Below, one piece after another: positions 1 to 7,570 of a stretch of 27,489 bases of DNA (position 1 is its first letter; each line of letters opens with the position of its first letter). The DNA lies in the NCBI GenBank assembly GCA_002441085.1, contig DJVF01000026.1, forward strand, positions 1 to 27,489, given 5' to 3'. This stretch comes from Patescibacteria group bacterium UBA6263 (GTDB lineage Bacteria > Patescibacteriota > Gracilibacteria > Absconditabacterales > Absconditicoccaceae). The notes under the pieces are model-generated. The model saw nothing but the letters and a program-made list of their open reading frames with translations. It searched no databases and was not told the DNA's origin. Both the position numbers and the translations under genes were made by a program.

Positions 1-119
1 ACTTTACTGACCAAGCCAATCAGGCTTTTGAGAAATTTCGCAATGCCGGTATGCATGTTGTAAAAAGCACAGATCCAATCGACCAGTGGCCGGATGTAGA
101 TGCAAACAAATTTGTTTAA
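1..119 (+). CDS. C-terminal end of an unidentified protein (partial)
   Basis: An open frame enters from the left edge and ends at TAA 117-119, giving about 38 residues ending in DVDANKFV. I do not recognise the family. There is no in-frame TGA. It lies 26 nt upstream of the vWA gene on the same strand and shares its higher GC, so the two are probably one operon of the same (possibly foreign) origin. The fragment is too short for a functional call. Confidence 0.6.
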   Translation, partial: FTDQANQAFEKFRNAGMHVVKSTDPIDQWPDVDANKFV

Positions 120-132
120 TCAATAAAAATTT

Positions 133-138
133 AGGAGG
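133..138 (+). promoter_or_regulatory. Shine-Dalgarno site of the vWA gene
   Basis: AGGAGG, 7 nt before ATG 146. It fixes the start of the vWA gene and contrasts with most other genes here, whose starts are preceded by A/T-rich DNA with no visible SD. Confidence 0.8.
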
Positions 139-145
139 ACACACA

Positions 146-940
146 ATGTCACAAAGTAAATTAAATTTAACCCTCTTGCAGAATGCTCATGAAGACGGAG
201 ATCTGAGTAGTGGTTCTTTGAACGCACTTACCAAGATTCCCGATATAGGAGCGATTATCCAACAGGGGCTTGGTGTACCGATAGATTCGGTACGATCGAG
301 CGAAGTTATTCTGCTCAACATACTGGTCGATGACTCAGGTTCTATCCAAGGTGCTGGCAACGAACAGCCCATCAGGGATGGACACAATATGTTGATCCAA
401 GCTTTGCTGCAAAGTAAACAGCAGGACAATATCGAAGTCATCAACCGGTATCTCAATGGGACGGTGTTGTATCCCTATACACCGCTATCTCTTGTCCCCA
501 AAATGGATTCCAGAAATTATCATGCCAATGGAGGTACTCCTCTATTTGACGAGACAGCCAAGCTACTTGCCACTGTCATCGCCAAGGCACAAGATTTCAA
601 AAACAATGGTATCCAGGTCCGGACAATCACTCTGATTTTGACTGACGGTGAAGATATGCATTCACGTACGAGTACAGCTGCTGACGTAAGTAAAATCGTC
701 ACAGATATGCTCAGGAATGAAGATCATATCGTTGCTGCCATGGGATTTGACAATGGATCATGCAATTTCAAAAGAGTATTTAGCGAAATGGGAATCCCAG
801 ATCGTTGGGTACTGACCGCAAATGCAAACCCAAGTGAAATCCGCAAAGCATTTCAGGTTTTTAGCCAGAGTGCTGTACGTGCATCTCAGAGTGCTGCTCA
901 TTTTAGCCAGACCAGTCTTGGTGGGTTTGGCGGTTGATAG
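146..940 (+). CDS. von Willebrand factor A (vWA) domain protein
   Basis: The start is ATG 146, because AGGAGG at 133-138 sits 7 nt upstream; it is one of the few good Shine-Dalgarno sites in the window. The product has about 263 residues and is one vWA fold with a complete MIDAS metal site: DDSGS near residues 68-72, the threonine of GGTPLFD near 130, and the aspartate of LTDGED near 166. No signal peptide or membrane segment is visible, so it is probably cytoplasmic and binds a partner through a divalent metal. The tail is Gly/Ser/Gln-rich. All of about 21 glycines are GGN. The frame meets TGA (935-937) followed directly by TAG (938-940): standard code stops at TGA, while code 25 adds one glycine and stops at TAG. 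The partner is unknown. Confidence 0.88.
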
Positions 941-979
941 CGAATAGGTATTCTTTTCGCTTAGCCAAGATTAGTAAGG

Positions 980-1009
980 AACCCGTACTGTTTTTCAGTG
1001 CGGGTTTTT
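980..1009 (+). terminator. Rho-independent terminator after the vWA gene
   Basis: AACCCGTACTG (980-990) pairs with CAGTGCGGGTT (996-1006) around a TTTTT loop, an 11-bp stem with one G-U pair, followed by T residues. It ends the vWA transcription unit. Confidence 0.85.
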
Positions 1010-1022
1010 GTTATTATTGAAT

Positions 1023-1170
1023 GTCATCGCGAGCCTGCCTATCTGGTAGTCAGGGACGAAGGACGTGGCAATCTTTATAACTAGTCATTCCGGCGTAGTT
1101 ACGAAGTTGCAGCCGGAATCCGAACGAAGTGAGCCTGCCTGTCGGCAGACAGGTCCCGCTTTAGCGGGAT
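1023..1170. repeat. Cluster of nested palindromic intergenic repeats
   Basis: This stretch holds several elements. A TCATCGCGAG...GACGTGGCAATCT repeat (1023-1074) is interrupted at 1034-1054 by a CCTGCCT...AGTCAGG palindrome. Next come an ATTCCGGC/GCCGGAAT inverted repeat (1087-1119), a second CCTGCC palindrome (1134-1153) and a CCCGC-TTTA-GCGGG hairpin (1155-1168). Related units recur elsewhere in the window. I see no coding sequence here. Confidence 0.75.
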
Positions 1171-1239
1171 AATAAATCTTATTTATGGGGCTATTTTTTC
1201 TCCATATTTATCTCACTGTATATATTTTTATATTTATAA

Positions 1240-1356
1240 CTGGGGTCTTGTCCCCAGATTTATCCCGATCTATCGGGGCGACAAAATACTTTTTAGCATC
1301 GCCCTAAAAAGTATTCAAAAATGTCTAGAAAAATCATCCGCCATTTTGATTTTTCT
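1240..1356. repeat. Chain of four perfect hairpins
   Basis: Four consecutive perfect inverted repeats: CTGGGG/CCCCAG (1240-1257), CCCGAT/ATCGGG (1264-1277), AATACTTTTTAG/CTAAAAAGTATT (1285-1315, 12 bp) and AGAAAAATCA/TGATTTTTCT (1327-1356, 10 bp). No ORF covers them. They could be a structured RNA or a composite of mobile palindromes. Confidence 0.7.
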
Positions 1357-1465
1357 TTGGCCTAAATATTTATGTACTTTTTCTAGCTGTAACTATGCAC
1401 TTATGAATTGCTATGAGTTTTAAAGAAATATAGTTATTGATGTAACATCTTTTAAAACTAAAAAT

Positions 1466-1555
1466 GTCGCACTACCAAGGCAATATAAATAAAAAATTAC
1501 CGAGCTATATAATTATACAACAATAAAATAATTAAATGATAGTGCCTAGTGCGAC
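1466..1555. repeat. 90-bp element with 9-bp terminal inverted repeats
   Basis: GTCGCACTA (1466-1474) and its exact reverse complement TAGTGCGAC (1547-1555) bound an AT-rich, non-coding interior. The size and shape resemble a MITE or a long hairpin. No second copy is visible in the window. Confidence 0.5.
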
Positions 1556-1562
1556 TTGAGTT

Positions 1563-1680
1563 CCTGCCTGACGGCAGTCAGGTTTGTTTACTTTTGAGTC
1601 AAGTCAAAAGTAAATCTTAGCGAAGCGTTATAAAAGTAAAAGTAAAAGTAAAAATAAAAGTAAAAATAAAAATAAGATAA
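1563..1680. repeat. Palindrome, hairpin and AAAGTA tandem repeat
   Basis: A CCTGCC-type palindrome lies at 1563-1582. A perfect 11-bp hairpin, TTTACTTTTGA/TCAAAAGTAAA, spans 1587-1614. An AAAGTA/AAAATA tandem tract of roughly 50 nt follows (about 1624-1675). No coding sequence is visible. Confidence 0.65.
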
Positions 1681-1719
1681 GCTTGATAAATTTAGTTATT
1701 GTTTATTTTACATTTTCTC

Positions 1720-1747
1720 TTGATTTTGGAAATAAAATCATTATAAG
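1720..1747 (+). promoter_or_regulatory. Promoter of the pncA-pncB operon
   Basis: The -35 is TTGATT (1720-1725), followed by a 16-nt spacer and -10 TATAAG (1742-1747). The surrounding sequence, ATTTTCTCTTGATTTTG and on through the -10, is nearly identical to the one before nadE at 7442-7469. Confidence 0.7.
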
Positions 1748-1768
1748 CAAAATGAAGATGAGAAATAC

Positions 1769-1826
1769 CTCACCCCCAGCCCCTCTCCATTTCATGGGGA
1801 GGGGGGCCAAAGGCGGGGTGGGGTAA
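1769..1826. repeat. G/C-rich palindromic repeat inserted in the pncA leader
   Basis: CTCACCCCCAGCCCCTCTCC faces GGGGAGGGG and GGGGTGGGG in inverted orientation. The element is very GC-rich inside an AT-rich leader. The homologous nadE leader lacks it, so it looks like a later insertion between the pncA promoter and its gene. Confidence 0.7.
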
Positions 1827-1861
1827 AGACAGATTTACATTTATTTTTTTACAGATTACTT

Positions 1862-1878
1862 ATTGTATTTTATACAAT
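1862..1878 (+). promoter_or_regulatory. Candidate operator in the pncA leader
   Basis: ATTGTAT-TTT-ATACAAT is a perfect 7-bp inverted repeat 39 nt before the pncA ATG. A closely related site, TTATTGTACTATATACAG, occurs at the equivalent place in the nadE leader (7528-7545). The regulator is not identified. Confidence 0.45.
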
Positions 1879-1916
1879 CTATCAATCTAAACCATTTATT
1901 ATTTAACCCCTACACT

Positions 1917-2735
1917 ATGGAAACAATGACTATCAACAACACACAAACAAAGGAAACTTTGGCAAAACAAATTGATTTAGAAAACTGCAATGACCTACAA
2001 GAAATCGCTATGATTAGCGTAGACAATATACAAACATTTGAGAATAAAGACTTGAATGAACTATATGTAAATGAGTGAGAACAAGCAGCTTATGCTACAA
2101 AAAAGATTATGGAAGCTTGCAAGTACTATGGGATTACAATGATCAATGTATTGGAAGAACATCCTATCTGACACATTTCACTAGCAGCTAATTACAAAAA
2201 CAAAAAGCCATTTGAAATGATCAATTATTCCCAGGTAGCTGATTGGACAGATGAAGAAAATGGACTGAGTGAAAGAGCTGAGTTTACTGTAAATGAATTA
2301 AAAAGTTTTTTGAAGGAATTAAGTTTGAATGGCAAATGATCACAGATGTTGTGGCCAGATCATAGTATAGAATCAACAAAATGAATAGAACTAAGTGAAC
2401 CATTGAAAGAATCAGATTTTGATTTGAAAATAGTAAAAGGGACCAATCCGGCAAAAGAAGCATATAGCGGATTTGATGAAACAATATTAGATGAAGAACT
2501 CAAAAAAAGATGAAAGAAAATATTGCTGATATGATGAGTAGCTACTGACTACTGTGTATGACAGACAGCGCTTGATGGACAAGAAAAATGATATCAGGTA
2601 TATCTAGTCAATGAAGCAATTAGATGAGTAACTCAAGACACTACTGATGCTATGATCAAGATTTTGGAAGATAAGGAAGTTAGATTTATATCTTCTATGG
2701 AATTGTTTGAAATATTGGAAAAAAAATTTGCATAA
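1917..2735 (+). CDS. pncA: Nicotinamidase (isochorismatase-like hydrolase)
   Basis: It hydrolyses nicotinamide to nicotinate and ammonia, the entry step of NAD salvage. Read with TGA = Gly it gives 272 residues; the standard code stops after about 50. Visible family features are the catalytic aspartate D36 in SVDNIQTF, EEHPIGHISLA, LWPDHS, lysine K174 in VKGTNPAKEAYSGFD, and nucleophile C213 in GGVATDYCV. The end, TALDGQEKGYQVYLVNEAIRG, follows the PncA pattern. Start ATG 1917 (METMTI) was chosen because ATG 1863 lies inside the candidate operator; ATG 1926 is also possible. The protein is somewhat longer than typical bacterial PncA (about 210), mostly at the N terminus. It is followed 73 nt later by pncB, its pathway successor. 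Confidence 0.93.
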
Positions 2736-2808
2736 ACAATTAACTAATTACGGATTAAAAAATAATAATTTGAAATACCTTAATCTTTTAATTTATAATA
2801 GATATAAA

Positions 2809-4479
2809 ATGAATACTTTCGATACCCAATCATACAAAGCTAGATTACAGGAATTTCCTGAGATTAGTTATCAAGAATATCAACAGATTAGTGACTTGCA
2901 AGTAAGGAGAGATATTGCTAAAAAAAATAAAATCATACAAACTGATGCATACAATAGAACTATGAATCATTTGAAGGGAGAAAAGTCTTACAAAAGAGAG
3001 ACATTCTCACTATTATTTAGAAGATCTCCCAACAAACAGTACATCGTAGTAGATGGTATCAGAAGTACATTAAAAGATATTTTGTGAATCAAAATCACTC
3101 AATGAGAACTAGATTTTGCAAAAGCATTCTATGCAGATCAAAAAGCAAGATGAGGAAATGGATATTTTGATGCAGATATGCGACAAGATGTAGTAGATAA
3201 TGGTGGCTTTATCCCTCTAGATATCAAAGCTGTGGAAGATGGGACTGTTTTGAAACCAAAAGAGCCAGTAATGCTAGTAAGTGGACCAGCAGAATTGGCA
3301 GCAATTTATGAGCCGATTTTTTTGAGATCATTTTTCAAAAGTATAGTAGCTACTGATGCTCACTATCTAGAAGAGATTATATGACAATGAAGAGTAGCAG
3401 AATTTGGCAAAAGAGCTGCTCCCAATGAGGACTTTCATCTAGATGCAGTAGAAGCAAATATAATAGGTGGTGGGCTCAAAAATACATCCAACGATACAGC
3501 TGCATTGGTATATCCGCAGGTACTGAGTGGATGAACTACTGCTCATAGATATTTTGCATGTTATCCTACAGAGAATGATGCATTTATAAATGCGATAGAG
3601 AAGTGTGACAAAATAGCATTGCTCGTTGACCTAGTAGATTCATATAAATGAATAGACAAGATAATAGAGTTGAAAAAGAAATATAGAGCATCATGAAAAG
3701 TTATATGAATGAGATTGGATAGCTGAGATCTAGTTGATCAGGCAGTATACGCATTGAAAAAATTACAAAAAAACTGAATGCTAGATCCTAAAATAGATAA
3801 AATAGTGGTAGCAGATATATCTACAGTAGATGACGTAAAACGTGTAGAAGATGCAGTGACAGCAGCATGATTTGATCCAAAAGATTGGATACAATACTGA
3901 CTAGGATGACTATTGGTAGCTAGAAACAAGACTAGAGATGCTCTATCCGCAGCGTATAAACTTACTAATACTGAAGATTGAGCTACTGGCAAATTGAGTA
4001 ATGATATCGATAAAGAACCTATCCCAGGAGATACAAATATAGAAATCAGAGATAATGTAAGATATATAGTACAAGAAGATGAAGAAGTAATGTGAGAAAG
4101 ATTGTTGAAGACCGTATATAAAAACTGAGTATTGAACTATGATAACAATGATATACAAGCAGTAAATGATGCAAGGGATCAGCTTTTGAAAACATTTGAA
4201 ATGCATAAATTGGAAACGAAAGAAAGTGAAAAAACAAAAAAAATTCATGCAGAGGTAAGGGATATGCTATTGAGCAATTTGGATGATTATATTTCAATGA
4301 AAAAATTATATCAGACATGAATGGATTTGTTTGGAAGCAAAGAAAAATTTGAATTGCGATTGAGCCAATATAATGTTGGCATGTGATCAATAGTGCCTAG
4401 CGACATTATAGATACAAGAGAATGAAAAGAAAGTATATATCAAGAACTTGTAAGAATAGAACATGGTGTTTTAGCTTAG
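2809..4479 (+). CDS. pncB: Nicotinate phosphoribosyltransferase
   Basis: It converts nicotinate and PRPP to nicotinate mononucleotide, the step after PncA. The 556-residue protein appears only with TGA = Gly. Motifs include EFGKRAAP, a GGGLKNTSNDTAALVY substrate loop, SGGTTAHRYFACYPTENDAF, and RLDSGDL near residue 306, where the invariant glycine is TGA at 3724-3726. RLDSGDL is the nicotinate-type rather than the nicotinamide-type signature. The C-terminal 100 or so residues are charged and less conserved, making the protein longer than many homologues (400-490). Start ATG 2809 gives MNTFDTQSYKARL; an upstream in-frame ATG at 2707 lies inside pncA and is unlikely. The stop is TAG. No SD is visible. 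Confidence 0.94.
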
Positions 4480-4492
4480 TAATATTTATAAT

Positions 4493-4690
4493 ATGACCAA
4501 TAAAACAATAATTTATTGTGATATAGATCACAGTGGATTGGACTTGGATAATAAAACTTTTGATCAAGAAGAATGAGCAATAAAATCTGGGAAAATAAAA
4601 TTATCTCGCAGAGAAATCAAAGAAAATATAGAGATCAAGCAAAGGACTATCAATGCTTATATGAAAAGTTTCTTTGCTGGAGTGATGTAG
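4493..4690 (+). CDS. Small hypothetical protein
   Basis: A 65-residue frame, MTNKTIIYCDIDHSG to FFAGVM, with one in-frame TGA read as glycine and a TAG stop. It starts 13 nt after pncB and ends just before a terminator, so it is probably the last gene of the pncA-pncB operon. It is hydrophilic, with a basic middle (KIKLSRREIKENIEIKQR). I do not recognise a family, and it could be a chance frame. Confidence 0.5.
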
Positions 4691-4697
4691 TACAAAG

Positions 4698-4727
4698 AAT
4701 GCTCTGAAATAATTTGGAGCATTTTTT
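4698..4727 (+). terminator. Terminator of the pncA-pncB operon
   Basis: AATGCTC (4698-4704) pairs with GAGCATT (4717-4723) around a 12-nt loop and is followed by a T run. Confidence 0.7.
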
Positions 4728-4731
4728 AGAG

Positions 4732-4759
4732 TTGACATTTCATAGTAAATATTTATAAG
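4732..4759 (+). promoter_or_regulatory. Promoter of the secreted-protein gene
   Basis: Consensus TTGACA (4732-4737), a 16-nt spacer and TATAAG (4754-4759). The segment from TTGACATTT through AGTAAATA to ATAAGATAT is almost the same as the promoter at 5401-5428. Confidence 0.75.
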
Positions 4760-4784
4760 ATATAAAACAAAAAACAGAAAAACT

Positions 4785-5261
4785 ATGAAAAAATTATTTA
4801 TTGCTATTTTGATTCTGTGCAGTGTCACAGCTTCAGCTCAAAACTTTTTTTGGCTTATTGGTGAAATCAACATCATGGATATTAGATATGATGAGAGCAA
4901 AAAACAAGAGGCTCAAAACGCAAGAGAACTTGGGTATTTTGTTTTCTATCCAAACAAGAGTGTTGAAGTAGTAAAAGATACTATTTACGAAAAGTATGAC
5001 TTTTTGAGGGAGAAAACAATAAAATTCTCCTATAAAGGATATAGTTTCTTGATAACTTATCAAAGCGAACCGGCACGTGAAGTGATGTCTTTATTTTCAA
5101 AAGATTGTTTGACAATCCTTTATGAGAAAGGGGGTATCAAAAAAAAGTTTTGTGATTACTATTTGGATGTGTTCGTAGATGAGTACTACAACAACATAAA
5201 AGTTGCACAAAAAGAGTATGAAGAAATTATAGGAATAGCATTGAGCTATTTCAAAAAATAA
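4785..5261 (+). CDS. Secreted protein of unknown function
   Basis: 158 residues. The first 19 form a clear Sec signal peptide (MKKLFIAILILCSVTASAQ, with cleavage likely after ASA). The mature part is a charged, aromatic-rich domain of about 140 residues with two cysteines (SKDCLTI and KKFCDYY) that could pair outside the membrane. I do not recognise a family. There is no in-frame TGA, and all six glycines are GGN, unlike the flanking NAD genes. It is a monocistronic unit with its own promoter and terminator, 58 nt past the pncB-operon terminator. The signal peptide ending in ASAQ resembles those common in Bacteroidota, so transfer is plausible but unproven. Confidence 0.75.
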   Translation: MKKLFIAILILCSVTASAQNFFWLIGEINIMDIRYDESKKQEAQNARELGYFVFYPNKSVEVVKDTIYEKYDFLREKTIKFSYKGYSFLITYQSEPAREVMSLFSKDCLTILYEKGGIKKKFCDYYLDVFVDEYYNNIKVAQKEYEEIIGIALSYFKK

Positions 5262-5282
5262 TTCATATTTTAGAATATAAAT

Positions 5283-5310
5283 ACTCTGGGCTTTCTCAGA
5301 GTGTTTTTTT
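5283..5310 (+). terminator. Terminator of the secreted-protein gene
   Basis: ACTCTG (5283-5288) pairs with CAGAGT (5297-5302), followed by GTTTTTTT. The sequence TACTCTGGGCTTTC is shared with the terminator at 7349-7380. Confidence 0.75.
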
Positions 5311-5400
5311 ATATAAAATTTTTTTTAAATGAGCAATTAGTTTAAATTTTCACTTACTAATAACGAATTTTATTTTTCAATAAATAAAGTTAAATACTTA

Positions 5401-5428
5401 TTGACATTTATTAGTAAATAATTATAAG
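5401..5428 (+). promoter_or_regulatory. Promoter of the LemA-like/membrane protein operon
   Basis: TTGACA (5401-5406), a 16-nt spacer and TATAAG (5423-5428). It is nearly a copy of the promoter at 4732-4759. About 92 nt of leader precede the first ATG. Confidence 0.75.
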
Positions 5429-5520
5429 ATATATCGATGTGATATTTAACATTATCTATGGGAGTATGCGAAAATCCCGAATAACAAAGAGTAGCAAAAA
5501 ACAAAAAAATAATAAATTAT

Positions 5521-6123
5521 ATGAAAACTGAAAACAAAAATTTTTGGAATGCTAAGACTATCAGTATGATTGTCGGTGGTGCAATCGTTGCCCTATTTGT
5601 AGTTATTTTCATCTCGATGAAAATCAGTTATAATAACAGGGAAATCGACATCAGAAAACAGATTGAAGCCGAAAAAGACATTTATCAGCAAAACTTTGAC
5701 AAGCAGTACAAAATCATTGCTCAACTTGTCCAGGTAGCTGAAAGAAATGTAGAGGTAAACAAAGAAGCCTTCAAGGAAATTTATCCAGAATTAATCGAAG
5801 GTCGCTATTCTCAAGGAGATGGGACTTTGATGAAATGGATTCAAGAATCCAATCCAACATGGGACATGCAAGCAATTACACAGACTTACAACAAAGTATC
5901 TGTTGCTGTGGAATCTCAAAGAGAAGACCTGTATAATCAGGCGAAAAAACTAAGAGATATAGTCCGAGAACGTGAAGCTTTGATTGAAAAATTCCCTGGT
6001 AGCTGGTTTATCAGCAACAAGGAGAAAATTGAAATCACTCTAATTACTTCTGGAAGAACTAAAGAAGTATTCCAGACTGGTGAAGAAAATGACATTGATT
6101 TGTTTGACAGAAACAAAAATTAA
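5521..6123 (+). CDS. LemA-like membrane-anchored coiled-coil protein
   Basis: 200 residues. One N-terminal membrane segment (about 14-33, SMIVGGAIVALFVVIFISM) is followed by a long, mostly helical domain. The order helix (KISYNNREIDIRKQ), helical hairpin, then YNQAKKLRDIVREREALIEKFPGSWF recalls LemA-family proteins, where a long antiparallel helix ends in a YN...FP element; the match is remote. It is probably anchored in the cytoplasmic membrane with the helical domain on one face. No internal TGA; all eight glycines are GGN. It lies 6 nt before the membrane protein at 6130, so the two are co-translated and probably work together. No SD is visible at ATG 5521. Confidence 0.7.
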   Translation: MKTENKNFWNAKTISMIVGGAIVALFVVIFISMKISYNNREIDIRKQIEAEKDIYQQNFDKQYKIIAQLVQVAERNVEVNKEAFKEIYPELIEGRYSQGDGTLMKWIQESNPTWDMQAITQTYNKVSVAVESQREDLYNQAKKLRDIVREREALIEKFPGSWFISNKEKIEITLITSGRTKEVFQTGEENDIDLFDRNKN

Positions 6124-6129
6124 CAAACT

Positions 6130-7311
6130 ATGATTATTTGGTTTCTTATTCTTATTCCACTAATCACCATCCTTATTTTATTGATTAAATTCAATAAGCA
6201 TATGGCGTGGTGGGAATATCTTGTACATTTCGGAATTGCTGTTGTGTTGATCATCATAATGAAAGTTATAGGTGAAAAATCACAAACTCGCGACACTGAA
6301 TATTGGGGAGACCTTATACAAAGGATCGAATACTATGAGGCATATTCAATGTGGGACAATGAAACATGTTCAAGACAAGTAGCATGTGGAACTGACAAAG
6401 ATGGAAATACAGAATATTGTACAGAATATTATGATTGTTCTCACATGGATTACTACCCGGCTCATTGGGAGATTATAACAGTTTCTGGTTGGCACCTTAG
6501 TATTAGTCAATCTTATTATCAACACCTTGTATCAAAATTCAAAGCCATTCCAAAATTTTACGAAATGAATCGTGAAAAAGAATGTGGTTTCGGAGATTAC
6601 ATAGTAGATGATGGAGATATGTATTATGCTGAATGGCCTAAAACAGCTGAAACAAGTCAACTAGTAGCAAGAACGCATATTTATGAAAATAAAGTACAGT
6701 GTTCTCGTTCTGTATTCAATTACCAAAACGTAAGTGAAGAAGAAGTAAAAGAATATGAGTTATACGACTATCCTAAAATTGATAAAAATTATGATGTAGC
6801 TACTATTTTGGGTGGAGATAATCTACCAGGATTGGTACAAGCTGAGCAAAAATTAAAATTTATCAATGGATCTCTTGGACCACAGAAACAGCTCAGAGTT
6901 TGGATTTTGATTTTCAGAAACAAATCTTTGAGTACTGCAAAATTACAAGAGGCTTACTGGAAAAATGGAAATAAGAATGAATTTGTGATCACTATTGGAT
7001 TAAATAATTTGAATGAAGTTCAATGGTGTTATCCATTTTCATGGACAGAAGTACAAGAATTGAAGATTAATACGAGAGACTTTGTAGTCGATCAAAAAAA
7101 TCTCGATCTTGTAGGACTGTCAGCATTTCTTTATCCTGAGTTTCAGAAGAAGTGGATTCGCAAACAATTCAAGGACTTTTCTTATCTCACTGTTGAACCA
7201 CCACTTTGGGGACTTATAGTAGCATTTATATTACAGATACTGTTTAATGTTTTCTATGCTATATGGGCAGTAAAAAATGAATTCAATGCACATAATCCTC
7301 AAGGAAATTAA
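6130..7311 (+). CDS. Membrane protein with cysteine-rich central domain
   Basis: 393 residues. Two N-terminal membrane helices (about 2-20 and 28-47) and one near the C terminus (about 362-384) enclose a 310-residue domain. That domain begins with a cysteine-rich stretch (ETCSRQVACG, EYCTEYYDCSH) and has further cysteines at KECGFG and VQCSRS. The pattern suggests disulphides on the outer face or a metal site. I do not recognise the family. It starts 6 nt after the LemA-like gene, shares its promoter, and ends at a strong terminator. All 18 glycines are GGN with no TGA, in contrast to nadE immediately downstream. Confidence 0.75.
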   Translation: MIIWFLILIPLITILILLIKFNKHMAWWEYLVHFGIAVVLIIIMKVIGEKSQTRDTEYWGDLIQRIEYYEAYSMWDNETCSRQVACGTDKDGNTEYCTEYYDCSHMDYYPAHWEIITVSGWHLSISQSYYQHLVSKFKAIPKFYEMNREKECGFGDYIVDDGDMYYAEWPKTAETSQLVARTHIYENKVQCSRSVFNYQNVSEEEVKEYELYDYPKIDKNYDVATILGGDNLPGLVQAEQKLKFINGSLGPQKQLRVWILIFRNKSLSTAKLQEAYWKNGNKNEFVITIGLNNLNEVQWCYPFSWTEVQELKINTRDFVVDQKNLDLVGLSAFLYPEFQKKWIRKQFKDFSYLTVEPPLWGLIVAFILQILFNVFYAIWAVKNEFNAHNPQGN

Positions 7312-7348
7312 AGTAGCCGATATAGTCGCTACAAAGACACACTCACAA

Positions 7349-7380
7349 AATACTCTGGGCTTTCCCAGAGTATTTTTTTT
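7349..7380 (+). terminator. Terminator of the LemA-like operon
   Basis: AATACTCTGGG (7349-7359) pairs perfectly with CCCAGAGTATT (7364-7374), followed by a T run. The core matches the terminator at 5283-5310. Confidence 0.88.
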
Positions 7381-7441
7381 ATATTACAAAAATAGCTTAA
7401 TAGCTACAAAACCAAGCTTATTGTCTCTTTTACATTTTCTC

Positions 7442-7469
7442 TTGATTTTGTATAAAAAATCATTATATA
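7442..7469 (+). promoter_or_regulatory. Promoter of the nadE operon
   Basis: TTGATT (7442-7447), a 16-nt spacer and TATATA (7464-7469). The region from TTTTACATTTTCTC through the -10 matches the pncA promoter, and the leader also aligns with the pncA leader, including the candidate operator at 7528-7545. Confidence 0.7.
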
Positions 7470-7527
7470 TGATTGCGAAGATGAAAATATAAAGACAAAA
7501 CACAGATTTATTTTTTTTCTTCACCTC

Positions 7528-7545
7528 TTATTGTACTATATACAG
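7528..7545 (+). promoter_or_regulatory. Candidate operator in the nadE leader
   Basis: TTATTGTACTATATACAG, matching the perfect inverted repeat in the pncA leader at most positions and placed at a similar distance before the ATG (26 nt). It is an imperfect inverted repeat (TGTA...TACA). Confidence 0.4.
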
Positions 7546-7570
7546 TTATTTACATTCTAATCTATCTACT

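Noticed and set aside
187..702. Minus-strand frames opposite the vWA gene
   Set aside because: They are shadows of a well-supported vWA domain gene with a Shine-Dalgarno site and MIDAS motifs.
1..1010. Left end as a plain contaminating contig joined by misassembly
   Set aside because: Cannot be excluded without reads, but other TGA-free genes lie deep inside the window with lower GC, and typical repeats bridge the junction, so I treat acquisition as more likely.
1620..1680. AAAGTA tandem repeats as a CRISPR array
   Set aside because: The unit is about 6 nt without spacers, so it is simple sequence, not CRISPR. No cas genes are present.
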